Positions 10,401-17,600 of a stretch of DNA of 64,000 nt are shown here, one piece after another. Positions within the stretch are counted from its first letter, which is position 1. The number at the start of each line of letters is the position of its first letter. The DNA lies in NCBI GenBank assembly GCA_021789975.1, contig JAJYIT010000006.1:1-64000 (forward strand), written 5' to 3'. The notes under the pieces were generated by a model. It saw only the letters and a program-made list of their open reading frames with translations. It did not search any database and was not told the DNA's origin. Made by a program: the position numbers and the translations under genes. The DNA is from Bacteroidota bacterium. Its GTDB lineage: Bacteria > Bacteroidota > Ignavibacteria > Kryptoniales > JAKASW01.

Positions 10401-10605
10401 GAACAGCTTTGTCACGTTGAAAGTGTACGACGTACTCGGCAGGGAAGTGGAAACGCTTGTAGACGGGAAGCAGAGCCCGGGGGCACATGTAGTTAGTTTT
10501 GACGGCTCGCGATTCGCGAGCGGAGTATACTTCTATCGGCTGACAGTCGCCGGAAACAACGGCAGGCGATACGTGTCCGTCAGAAAGATGCTTGAGCTGA
10601 AATAG
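7459..10605 (+). CDS. Secreted M4 (thermolysin-like) metallopeptidase with T9SS sorting domain
   Basis: 1,048-residue multidomain protease. A signal peptide (LLILLSAVFLLSFGAHAQA) is followed by an FTP propeptide (around residues 130-215), a PepSY-like propeptide region and the M4 catalytic domain. Zinc ligands are His462 and His466 of HELTH and Glu486 of GALNESMSD, exactly 24 residues after the first His as in thermolysin; Glu463 is the general base and His555 of GGVHTNSG the transition-state His. Residues of about 640-940 are beta-propeller-like (TolB/WD40-type repeats), and the end (from about 960: YPNPFNPTT, VYDVLGREV, ASGVYFYRL) is a type A T9SS sorting domain. It is therefore predicted to be exported through the T9SS and act outside the cell. 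AGGAAGG precedes the start, and a strong terminator follows. A single-gene unit. Confidence 0.93.
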   Translation: MYLKHHLLILLSAVFLLSFGAHAQAKRQKTASPAGNAQTRVLTMSVQSLSAGAGRNLAAFMRKVGVAPIDTKQSQSGTRKTVASLNIIGSNQIRVPSTMPAVIVWNRKFGTPRLIRVNAENSGGKTVSSFSPSKSVSVADQFLVDNRSLLKIHDPSSEFKLVSTTTDAEGVTHVRFQQQYKGIEVWAKDLYVHVSRSGRVQSLNGRFVPTPAITDTVGNTASSAAISDVEADVRSKGYETPVPGFMKTDFGYAGPRARKVIWYGGMPVAHLAWFVEERTGIDHDWYYFVDAVTGKILRSYDNVDHDGPVSSTGTDLNGVSRSFSSYSISGTDYMIDTSLPMYDAAASAIPGNPVGALVVLDLRNNDISAQSQYYYVESANNQWGDASSVSALYNSKVTYNYYLHTFNRNSINDSGMTVYSMIHVTYNGQPMDNAYWNGYFMCYGDGNQYFYPLAGGLDVAAHELTHGVTQHTANLEYVDQSGALNESMSDCFACEVDTLNWTIGETVVMNRTAFPTGALRDLSNPHNGGVEGDPCWQPATMSEYDNMTNYNGGVHTNSGIPNHAFYLVATAIGRKEAGEIWYKALTEYLTRSAQFVDARIATVSAAGELFGQSSAEVTAVKNAWIAVGVVDSTGTQQAPATMVVGPSYVLLTNTSASDPNSIYMAKSNAVSNSDFFPLSQTLVSDKPAVSDNGQIVLFVDGNHNLKALYTNPQDPQEQDIDTSGVWWSVAIGPGLNSIALTSIYVDTTIYYFDLANNVSEQFKIATQSFDGPDTKTALYADAMSFDPTGTYLMFDAYNQVPGAQGDTLHYWNIGLLNVKDGSISTVLPPQSQGIDLGDPSFSKTSTNRFAFDYWDENSGDHYVMAGDFNTGALGIITGPQAVLGYPSYSPDDDSVAYCTTTLYQGTDHYAIDEMPLLSDKIDGTDAPAALAIDGTYPVWFAIGSRVTAVHEHPAIPTTDALTQNYPNPFNPTTAISYELSANSFVTLKVYDVLGREVETLVDGKQSPGAHVVSFDGSRFASGVYFYRLTVAGNNGRRYVSVRKMLELK

Positions 10606-10943
10606 TACCCTGGTTAATCGAGACCTTCCTGCCGGACGGGGAGACAAACCCGCTCAGGAAGAGATACCAGTATCCGATTAGGCAGAACCACAAAATGGAT
10701 CTGTCTCATAATGAGTCGGACAAATGAAACCAGAAAAGAGAAGGGGGCACATGTCCCCTTCTCTTTTCCAATACTTCCGATTACAGTGCTTCTGCACTTG
10801 AGCACCGAATAGCCAACCTCCTGTCAGTTTCACCACAAAGAAGGACTTTCGCCCTCGCCGTGATGGAGCAACTCACCCCATACTTTGATTTTCCTCCGTT
10901 TAACGGTTATATTCTCAACTTGGAAATGGATTAACCAACTCTC
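10606..10943. other. Intergenic region between the protease gene and the DivIVA-domain gene
   Basis: 338 bp without a credible gene. It holds the terminator at 10733-10768; the 175 bp after it should contain the promoter for the divIVA-punA cluster, but no clear consensus can be claimed. Confidence 0.5.
10733..10768 (+). terminator. Rho-independent terminator of the M4 protease gene
   Basis: Perfect 14-bp stem GAAAAGAGAAGGGG paired with CCCCTTCTCTTTTC (10733-10746 with 10755-10768), 8-nt loop. The A-rich and T-rich ends make it usable from either strand. It closes the protease unit before the next cluster. Confidence 0.85.
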
Positions 10944-11477
10944 ATGAGACTAACTCCAGTTCAAATCAGAAAACAGGAATTCTCGAGGAAGGTGCGCGGC
11001 TTTGATCCTGACGAAGTCGAAGCATTCCTGGCCGTTGCCGCGTCTGATTTCGAGGAGATTCTAAGGGAGAATACAGATCTGAAGGCTCAGAAGTCTGCAA
11101 TTATTGAGGAGCTCCAGAATTATAAGAAACTGGAAGAAACGCTTCGCTCGCTAATTGTGCAGGCAGAGAAGACGGCATCAGAATCGTCAGCCGCACTCAA
11201 GAATACTTCAGAAATAATACAGCGGGAAACTGAAGCCAGAGCCCAACAGGTTTTGAATGCAGCATCCAGGGAAGTGGAACAGACGAAGAAAAGATTGGCT
11301 GAGCTTAAGCAGTTAAGAGAATCAATGGCATCAGGAATCCGTTCTGTTCTGACTGCCCAGCTTGAGATGCTGGACTCCCTGGAGAGCGATAACCGTGTCC
11401 ATGAGCCGGCAAACGAATTGCTTGATGTAAGATCAATAGTAGAATCACTGCAGAAATCCGAGGACGGCGGGAAATGA
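10944..11477 (+). CDS. DivIVA-domain coiled-coil protein
   Basis: 177-residue cytoplasmic protein. The first ~35 residues (RLTPVQIRKQEFSRKVRGFDPDEVEAFL) match the DivIVA/GpsB lipid-binding domain, including the conserved F-x-R-x-x-R-G-[YF]-D-x-x-E-V core. Residues of about 35-135 are heptad-like and rich in Glu, Lys, Gln and Ala, a long coiled coil. DivIVA proteins bind curved membrane and recruit division or cell-wall factors; the role outside Gram-positives is unclear. The stop overlaps the start of the nucleoside phosphorylase gene by 4 bp (ATGA), so the two are translationally coupled. It begins the housekeeping cluster. Confidence 0.85.
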   Translation: MRLTPVQIRKQEFSRKVRGFDPDEVEAFLAVAASDFEEILRENTDLKAQKSAIIEELQNYKKLEETLRSLIVQAEKTASESSAALKNTSEIIQRETEARAQQVLNAASREVEQTKKRLAELKQLRESMASGIRSVLTAQLEMLDSLESDNRVHEPANELLDVRSIVESLQKSEDGGK

Positions 11478-12295
11478 GCCAACTTAAGGAGAAGATTCAA
11501 GAATCAGTCGATGCCATAAGATCGAAAGCCAATCTGCGCCCGGATGTCGCAATTATACTCGGGACGGGCCTTGGAGCACTGGCGGATGAAATCAAAGACA
11601 AGATCGTGCTGGACTATTCGACGATACCGCACTTCCCGCTTTCAACGGTGGAATCGCACCACGGCAAAATGATTCTTGGGCGCCTGGGCGGCAAAAACGT
11701 AGTTGCAATGCAGGGACGCTTTCATCTGTATGAAGGCTACTCCATGGAACAGATTACACTGCCGGTCCGGGTTATGAAATTCCTCGGTGCGGAGACTCTC
11801 ATTGTGTCGAATGCTGCCGGAGGGTTGAATCCAAATTTCCGAAAGGGTGATATCATGATGATTGTCGATCATATCAATCTTCTGGGAGATAATCCCCTTA
11901 TCGGACAGAACGACGAGAGTATTGGCCCGCGTTTTCCCGATATGAGCGAGCCGTATGATCATCTTCTGATGAGCAAAGCCATGCAGGCTGCCCTCGATCT
12001 TGGAATCAGACTGGAGCGTGGTGTGTTCGCTGCTATGACGGGGCCAAGTCTGGAGACGCGGGCGGAGTACCGCTTCCTTCGGATGATCGGAGCCGACGCC
12101 GTCGGTATGTCAACGGTACCTGAAAACATCGTTGCGATACATATGGGGATGAAGGTCTGCGGATTCTCGATAATCACCGACGAGTGTTTCCCGGACTCGC
12201 TTGTGCCGGCAAAAGTTGAAGACATAATTCGAGTCGCAAATGAGGCACAACCCAAACTGACGAAATTGATGAAAACCTTGGTGGAAAGGGTATAG
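11474..12295 (+). CDS. punA: Purine-nucleoside phosphorylase (trimeric type)
   Basis: 273-residue PNP that cleaves purine nucleosides with phosphate to base and pentose-1-phosphate in purine salvage. Visible signatures are ILGTGLGALADEI (phosphate-binding loop), SNAAGGLNPNF, the purine-site region GPSLETRAEYRFLRMIGADAVGMSTVPE, and ITDECFPDS. Length and motifs match the low-molecular-weight trimeric family that handles guanosine and inosine rather than the hexameric DeoD type. Its ATG overlaps the DivIVA-domain gene stop. It is followed by a hicB-hicA module and then the DUF2905-ileS genes. Confidence 0.95.
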   Translation: MSQLKEKIQESVDAIRSKANLRPDVAIILGTGLGALADEIKDKIVLDYSTIPHFPLSTVESHHGKMILGRLGGKNVVAMQGRFHLYEGYSMEQITLPVRVMKFLGAETLIVSNAAGGLNPNFRKGDIMMIVDHINLLGDNPLIGQNDESIGPRFPDMSEPYDHLLMSKAMQAALDLGIRLERGVFAAMTGPSLETRAEYRFLRMIGADAVGMSTVPENIVAIHMGMKVCGFSIITDECFPDSLVPAKVEDIIRVANEAQPKLTKLMKTLVERV

Positions 12296-12382
12296 AAATG
12301 CAAAGGTCGATGCCTTTACATTTCTGGAGTATTGGAATGTCGGATCAATGGATCGCCTGGTGCATGAGAAGAGGATAAGGCA

Positions 12383-12574
12383 ATGGAGATGAAGAAATAC
12401 GTTTATTGGAAAGATGATGATAAATGGATCGGATATTCGGAAGAATATCCCGATTACTTGACTCAGGGAACTACCTTAGAAGAGTTGAAAGAGAACCTTA
12501 AGGACATCTATAAAGAGTTGACCAGCGGCACAATCCCATATGTTCGCACAGTGTCCGAGCTCGACGTGGCGTGA
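12383..12574 (+). CDS. hicB: HicB-family antitoxin, short form
   Basis: 63-residue protein with the HicB beta-sheet fold: YVYWKDDDKWIGYSEEYPDYLTQGTTLEELKENLKDIYKEL. It has the full short HicB pattern without a C-terminal DNA-binding domain. HicB normally binds and blocks the HicA mRNA-cleaving toxin. The gene is in hicB-hicA order and its stop overlaps the GTG start of hicA (GTGA), the usual coupling. ATG at 12383 or 12389 are both possible behind AGGATAAGG. The gene is intact although its partner carries a stop codon. The pair is inserted between punA and the DUF2905-ileS genes of the housekeeping cluster. Confidence 0.88.
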   Translation: MEMKKYVYWKDDDKWIGYSEEYPDYLTQGTTLEELKENLKDIYKELTSGTIPYVRTVSELDVA

Positions 12575-12792
12575 AAAGGAAAGAATTAATCAGAACCTTG
12601 GAATAGATGAGATGCGTTTTCGTAAGACCCGGCGGCAAACATGACTGGTATCAAAATCCAAGGACAAAGATTTTACACCCGATACCAAGGCATAATGAAA
12701 TAAACGATTATCTTGCGAAACATATAATCAAAATGCTACAGGATGAAAAACCCAAAGGCGATGTTGACGAGAAGCAAAAGCAAGCCTATTGA
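12571..12792 (+). pseudogene. hicA: hicA toxin gene broken by an in-frame TAG
   Basis: Read from the GTG at 12571, which overlaps the hicB stop, the frame gives MKRKELIRTLE, then TAG at 12604-12606, then MRCVFVRPGGKHDWYQNP and the typical HicA end with IPRHNEINDYLAKHIIKML. The parts before and after the stop are collinear with HicA in one frame, so one nonsense change (GAG or CAG to TAG, for example) interrupts a 73-codon toxin. The conserved His of GGKHDWY is still present. Translation could restart at the ATG right after the stop (12607), giving 61 residues without the first helix; whether this is active is unknown. Assembly or sequencing error is the main alternative. Confidence 0.85.
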
Positions 12793-12827
12793 GGTATTTG
12801 ATGCTCTTTTGATTGACAGTTTTGTAT

Positions 12828-13067
12828 ATGAACGGATTTCAAGGATTTGGAAAAACACTCGTAGATCTCGGGGCGATAGTAGTCTTGATCGGCGTGGTGT
12901 TCATGCTTTCCGAAAAGATACATTTTCCTTTTTTGGGAAAGCTTCCCGGAGATATCCACATTAAAGGAAGAAATTTCCAATTTTATTTTCCGATCGCGAC
13001 GAGTATCGTGCTTTCCGTTCTGCTGACTCTGATACTTTGGGCGATATCATTTTTCTCGAGGAAGTAA
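12828..13067 (+). CDS. DUF2905 small membrane protein
   Basis: 79-residue protein with two membrane segments: LVDLGAIVVLIGVVFMLS and IATSIVLSVLLTLILWAISFF, separated by the DUF2905 signature LGKLPGDIHIKGRNFQFYFPI. Function unknown in all members. The ATG at 12828 matches the family start; a TTG at 12813 would add five residues. Its stop is 1 bp before the TTG start of ileS, so it is very probably co-translated with it. Confidence 0.85.
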   Translation: MNGFQGFGKTLVDLGAIVVLIGVVFMLSEKIHFPFLGKLPGDIHIKGRNFQFYFPIATSIVLSVLLTLILWAISFFSRK

Positions 13068-13068
13068 T

Positions 13069-16000
13069 TTGAATAAGTTCAAAGAGCTAAACGACAAACT
13101 GATATACTCCGACCTTGAGCACGAGGTGCTCGAGTTTTGGAAGAAGAACAGTATCTTCAAAAAGAGCGTCTTGGAACGCGAGGGGAAACCGAACTTTACG
13201 TTTTACGAGGGTCCTCCAACTGCTAATGGGAAGCCCGGGATCCATCATGTTCTTGCTCGCACTCTCAAAGATCTTGTCTGTCGCTACAAAACAATGCAGG
13301 GCTACCAGGTCAACAGAAAGGCTGGCTGGGATACCCATGGTCTACCAGTGGAGATAGAAGTCGAAAAGAAACTCGGCTTCAAGCACAAAGACGAGATTGT
13401 CGACTACGGTATCGAGAAATTCAACACGCTCTGCAAACAGTCGGTCTTCGAATATAAAGACGACTGGGAGTTGATGACAGAGCGGATTGGCTACTGGGTT
13501 GATCTTAACGATGCCTACATCACATGCGACAACAGCTACATAGAATCTGTCTGGTGGGCACTTAGGAAGTTCTTCGATGCCGGTCTGATATACAAAGGAT
13601 ATAAGAGTCAGCCGTATTGTCCGCGCTGCGAGACCTCTCTCTCTTCTCACGAAGTGGCTCTCGGTTATGAGGACGTGAAGGATACGTCCATCTATATCAA
13701 GCTTAAAATGAAAGGCGAAGATAATACTTTCTTCCTCGTCTGGACGACGACTCCCTGGACTCTTCCGTCGAACGTAGCGATTGCCATAAGCAAGAATGAA
13801 GATTATGTGAAGGTCGAGAACAAAGGGGAGAATCTAATCCTGGCCAGAAGCAGACTGGAAGTGCTGGACGGGGACTACGCGATCATTTCGGAGTTCAAAG
13901 GTAAAGAGCTGCTTAACAAGGAGTATGAGAGGCTTTACGATTACAAGCCGGTGACGAAGCGGGGATTCTATGCCACGCACGGCGACTTCGTGACGATGGA
14001 CGACGGCACCGGCATAGTGCACATAGCGCCTGCATTCGGTGAAGACGACTACCAGACCGGCCGAGCCTACGATTTGCCGTTCCTCCAGCTTGTCGATAAG
14101 AGCGGCAACATGACGCCGGAAGTGACAGACTTCGCAGGCAAGTTTGTCAAAGTTGCGGATCCCGAGATAATCGACAACCTGAAAAGGCGCGGCCTGCTCT
14201 ACAAGAAAGAAACCATCACGCATAGCTACCCGCACTGCTGGAGGTGCAAAACACCGCTCCTTTATTATGCCCGTGCATCGTGGTACATCGCAACGACCAG
14301 GTTCGCGCGCAAGATGGTGGATCTCAATCGTCAGATCAACTGGGTGCCGCCCGAAGTCGGCACCGGCAGGTTCGGCAACTGGCTTGAAGAGAATAAGGAC
14401 TGGGCGCTTTCGCGCGACAGGTTCTGGGGAACTCCTCTGAATATCTGGGTCTGCCAGAATGAGAAGTGCGGAAATATGCGGTCCATAGGGAGCGTCGAAG
14501 AACTGCGGGAACACGGAAAGCTGGAACAATGGAATAATGGTATCAGGAAATTGGAAGTTGTTCCCGACAATCTCGATCTCCACAAACCATATGTCGATAG
14601 TGTTGTTTTGACTTGTGAAAAGTGCGGCGGAGACATGAAGCGAACGCCGGAGCTTATCGACGTTTGGTTCGATTCGGGGTCCGTGCCCTTTGCGCAGTAT
14701 CACTATCCGTTTGCTAACAAGGAATGGTTCGCAAGTCATTTCCCGGCCGATTACATATCCGAGGGAATCGACCAGACACGCGGATGGTTCTATTCCATGC
14801 ACGCAATCTCGACTTTCCTGTTCGACAGTCCGGCATACAAGACCGTGATCAGCCATGAGCTCGTTCTCGACAAGAACGGCCAAAAAATGTCCAAGACGAA
14901 GGGAAACGCCGTTGATCCTTTCAAAGTCGTCGCAAAATACGGCGCGGATGCCGTCAGGTGGTATCTTATTACTTCCAGTCCTCCGCATAAACCCAAGCTG
15001 TTCGACGAGAGCGGATTGGTAGAAATACAGCGCAAGTTCTTCAGCACGCTTCTCAATACTTACGCGTTCTTTACTCTGTACGCGAATATCGACGGGTTCA
15101 CCTACAGGGAAGAAAGGATCCCGGTCGGGGAAAGATTGGAAATAGACAGGTGGATCATTTCCGTGCTGAACACTCTTGTGAAAGATTACGCGGCATGGAT
15201 GAACGAGTATGATGTTACAAGAGCAGCGCGCGCAGTCTCGGATTTTACAATAGACCAGCTTTCGAACTGGTACGTACGCCGCAGCCGCAGAAGATTCTGG
15301 AAAGGGGAAATGGCAAAGGACAAGCTGTCGGCATACCAGACTCTCTATGAGTGCCTCCTCACTGTCGTAAAACTGATGTCTCCGTTTGCTCCTTTCCTTT
15401 CGGAAGAGCTTTACCGAAACCTTAACGGCATAACCGGTCTTGAGGAATTTGAGTCAGTTCATCTTTCGATGTATCCCCAAATTAGAGAAGATGAAATTGA
15501 CAGAGGTCTTGAAGAGAGAATGGCGCTTGCGGAGGGGATCGTGTACCTGGCGAGATCCATCAGGGCGAAATCAAATATCAGGGTACGCCAGCCTCTGAGG
15601 AGGATAATAGTACCAGTCTCTTCATCCCATATCCAGGAAACTATTTCACAGGTGGAAAGCGTTATACTCGACGAAATCAACGTGAAAGCTATTGAGTACG
15701 TCGACGACGATTCCGAATTCGTAAGAAAGGGGGCGAAACCGAATTTCAAATCGATCGGCCCCAAGTTCGGGAAAGATGTTAAGGTGGTTGCCGAGCTGAT
15801 CAGGTCGATGACTTCGAAGGACATCAAGGAGCTAGAGAAGAAAGGTTCGGTTGACCTCAGGATTGACGCTCCGAGCGGGTCCCCGGGGGACAAAATGTTC
15901 TGTATTGTCCGCGATGATGTGGATGTGTTTAGTCAGGAGCTTTCCGGCTGGCTGGTGGAATCGGACGGGGCGATGACCGTTGCATTGGATACCGAGATTG

Positions 16001-16272
16001 ACGAGGACCTGCGTCGCGAGGGCATAGCAAGAGAGTTTGTCAATCGGATTCAGAACATGCGCAAGGAAGCAGGGTTCGACGTGACGGACAGGATCCGCGT
16101 GCATGTCGATTGCCCGGACGAGTTTGTCGATGCGCTCACAAGACTGGCTGAATACATAAAGTCGGAGACTCTTGCAGTCGAACTTCTTGTGAAGACCGAC
16201 GACCACGAGTATACTGAGTATGTTGAAATCGAGCAGCAGAAGTTTAAAATTTCAATCGGCAGGGTTCGATAA
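13069..16272 (+). CDS. ileS: Isoleucyl-tRNA synthetase, IleS2-like
   Basis: 1,067-residue class I aminoacyl-tRNA synthetase charging tRNA-Ile. The ATP-site motif is PGIHH near residue 57-60, the editing domain spans about 200-400 (WTTTPWTLPSN, DDGTGIVHIAPAFGEDDY), and the second signature is KMSKTKGN from Lys606. The anticodon-binding part follows. Length, the HH-type first motif and the absence of an obvious C-terminal four-Cys zinc finger point to the eukaryote-like IleS2 type. It has a TTG start one base after the DUF2905 stop. Cysteine pairs around residue 465-525 (CQNEKCG, CEKCGG) may bind zinc in the catalytic insertion. Confidence 0.96.
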   Translation: MNKFKELNDKLIYSDLEHEVLEFWKKNSIFKKSVLEREGKPNFTFYEGPPTANGKPGIHHVLARTLKDLVCRYKTMQGYQVNRKAGWDTHGLPVEIEVEKKLGFKHKDEIVDYGIEKFNTLCKQSVFEYKDDWELMTERIGYWVDLNDAYITCDNSYIESVWWALRKFFDAGLIYKGYKSQPYCPRCETSLSSHEVALGYEDVKDTSIYIKLKMKGEDNTFFLVWTTTPWTLPSNVAIAISKNEDYVKVENKGENLILARSRLEVLDGDYAIISEFKGKELLNKEYERLYDYKPVTKRGFYATHGDFVTMDDGTGIVHIAPAFGEDDYQTGRAYDLPFLQLVDKSGNMTPEVTDFAGKFVKVADPEIIDNLKRRGLLYKKETITHSYPHCWRCKTPLLYYARASWYIATTRFARKMVDLNRQINWVPPEVGTGRFGNWLEENKDWALSRDRFWGTPLNIWVCQNEKCGNMRSIGSVEELREHGKLEQWNNGIRKLEVVPDNLDLHKPYVDSVVLTCEKCGGDMKRTPELIDVWFDSGSVPFAQYHYPFANKEWFASHFPADYISEGIDQTRGWFYSMHAISTFLFDSPAYKTVISHELVLDKNGQKMSKTKGNAVDPFKVVAKYGADAVRWYLITSSPPHKPKLFDESGLVEIQRKFFSTLLNTYAFFTLYANIDGFTYREERIPVGERLEIDRWIISVLNTLVKDYAAWMNEYDVTRAARAVSDFTIDQLSNWYVRRSRRRFWKGEMAKDKLSAYQTLYECLLTVVKLMSPFAPFLSEELYRNLNGITGLEEFESVHLSMYPQIREDEIDRGLEERMALAEGIVYLARSIRAKSNIRVRQPLRRIIVPVSSSHIQETISQVESVILDEINVKAIEYVDDDSEFVRKGAKPNFKSIGPKFGKDVKVVAELIRSMTSKDIKELEKKGSVDLRIDAPSGSPGDKMFCIVRDDVDVFSQELSGWLVESDGAMTVALDTEIDEDLRREGIAREFVNRIQNMRKEAGFDVTDRIRVHVDCPDEFVDALTRLAEYIKSETLAVELLVKTDDHEYTEYVEIEQQKFKISIGRVR

Positions 16273-16308
16273 CTGGTCCTGCGGGAAAAGGTAAAAGGAG
16301 TTTAGACG

Positions 16309-16824
16309 ATGGCAAAGAAAGTGGTAGCAAAAACAACTAAGGCCGCGAAGATCAAGGCAGGCAAGAAAGCTGTTCCTGCTAAGAAGACCGCTGCCCATGT
16401 CCATCCCCCAAGGCATGCGGAGAAAGCTCCGGTTCATGTCGCGCCGCCGAAAAAAGGGTTCGGCAAGGGGGACCTCGAGCATTTCCGCGAAATCATTCTG
16501 GAGAAGAGAAAACAGATCATAGAGGAACTTGAGCTCATGAACGAGACTCTCAACGATACCTCCGGTGGTGATTACTTCGAGGAAAACTCGCCTTACTCTC
16601 TGCACATGGAGCAGGGGACCGACACGATGGAAAAGGAGAAAAACTACCTCCTCGCCGCGCGTCAGAGAAAATTCCTTGAGTATTTAGACGATGCGATCAA
16701 GAGAATCGAACGAGGAGTCTATGGCTTCTGCCAGGATTGCGGCAAACTGATAGATAAGGCTCGCCTTGCAGCTGTTCCTCATGCGCAGCTTTGTATATCA
16801 TGCAAGCTCAAGAGAGACAAATAG
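16309..16824 (+). CDS. DksA/TraR-family zinc-finger protein with basic N-terminus
   Basis: 171-residue protein. The first ~50 residues are Lys/Ala/Pro-rich like a histone H1 tail (AKKVVAKTTKAAKIKAGKK); residues of about 55-125 form the helical coiled-coil part with an FRE(I)IL-E-KRKQIIEELE stretch; the end has the four-Cys zinc finger YGFCQDCGKLIDKARL...CISCK. DksA-type proteins enter the RNA polymerase secondary channel and tune transcription with ppGpp; the DxxDxA tip is not obvious here, so regulatory activity is inferred only by family. AAAGGAG precedes the start. It sits between ileS and lspA, an arrangement known in Bacteroidota and Chlorobiota. Confidence 0.88.
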   Translation: MAKKVVAKTTKAAKIKAGKKAVPAKKTAAHVHPPRHAEKAPVHVAPPKKGFGKGDLEHFREIILEKRKQIIEELELMNETLNDTSGGDYFEENSPYSLHMEQGTDTMEKEKNYLLAARQRKFLEYLDDAIKRIERGVYGFCQDCGKLIDKARLAAVPHAQLCISCKLKRDK

Positions 16825-16825
16825 A

Positions 16826-17479
16826 TTGAAAGTTCTTTATGTGACACTTTCAGTCGTGGTTGCAGACCAGCTTACGAAGCTCATGGTGCGCGGGATCAGA
16901 ATCCCGTTTCTCGGCATAAATCTTACGGGCATGCCGCTGTATTCGAGCAGGAATGTAATCGGGAGTTTCCTGAGGCTTACATATATTCAAAATCCCGGAA
17001 TGGCATTTGGAATTGATTTCGGGTTCAAATCCTTTTTCGCGATAATTTCCATAATTGCAAGCTTGGCAATCTTCATATACCTATATAGCGTTCGCGGGGA
17101 AAGCAGGGTGGTCAGATTTTCACTTGCTCTGATATTGGGTGGCGCGATTGGCAATCTGATCGACCGCGTATTTTACGGCCCGATATTCGACGGAACGGGT
17201 TTTTTTCATGGTCGTGTAGTTGATTTCATCGATTTTGATTTTTTTCACGTCAATATATTGGGCTATAATTTTTCCAGATTCCCGGTTTTCAATATCGCTG
17301 ACGCATCTGTGACTATCGGCGTTATAATGCTCCTCATATTTCACAGAAGAGTCAACGAGCAGTCTGAGCCGGTAATAGCTGGCACGCCGGACCCAGGCAC
17401 GGATGGGCAAAATGATCCAATTCAGGAATCAGGTATAATAGATTCGCGCGGGGAGCACGGGAGCGAGTCTCGGAAATAA
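16826..17479 (+). CDS. lspA: Lipoprotein signal peptidase (signal peptidase II)
   Basis: 217-residue inner-membrane aspartyl protease that cuts signal peptides from prolipoproteins. Membrane segments are predicted at the N-terminus (LYVTLSVVVADQLTKL), two in the middle and one near 160-175. The catalytic pair is Asp113 of GNLIDRV and Asp159 of NIADASVTIG. A TTG start at 16826, one base after the dksA-like stop, gives the normal N-terminus; a longer frame from an upstream ATG overlaps the previous gene and is unlikely. The C-terminal ~40 residues are a hydrophilic tail beyond the usual end. Confidence 0.94.
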   Translation: MKVLYVTLSVVVADQLTKLMVRGIRIPFLGINLTGMPLYSSRNVIGSFLRLTYIQNPGMAFGIDFGFKSFFAIISIIASLAIFIYLYSVRGESRVVRFSLALILGGAIGNLIDRVFYGPIFDGTGFFHGRVVDFIDFDFFHVNILGYNFSRFPVFNIADASVTIGVIMLLIFHRRVNEQSEPVIAGTPDPGTDGQNDPIQESGIIDSRGEHGSESRK

Positions 17480-17510
17480 AGGCAGAGCCGTTCACTGCAA
17501 AGGCGCAACG

Positions 17511-17529
17511 ACGCGAAGCAGTTTCGCGT
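17511..17529. repeat. Short hairpin ACGCGAA...TTCGCGT between lspA and rluD
   Basis: Perfect 7-bp inverted repeat (17511-17517 with 17523-17529), 5-nt loop, in the 121-bp gap between lspA and the pseudouridine synthase gene. No T-run follows, so it is not a clean terminator. Confidence 0.4.
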
Positions 17530-17600
17530 GACCGTTAGTCCTCTGCCACTGCCTGCTGGAAAGCACGTTAACGCCTCTCTGCGGATAAAATATCAGGGCC

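Noticed and set aside
13834-14988. 384-codon minus-strand frame opposite ileS
   Set aside because: It is the antisense shadow of the ileS coding sequence; length follows from codon use, and it has no family match I recognise.
17020-17040. GGTTCAAATCC-like text resembling a tRNA T-arm
   Set aside because: It lies inside lspA and no acceptor, D or anticodon arms fit around it.
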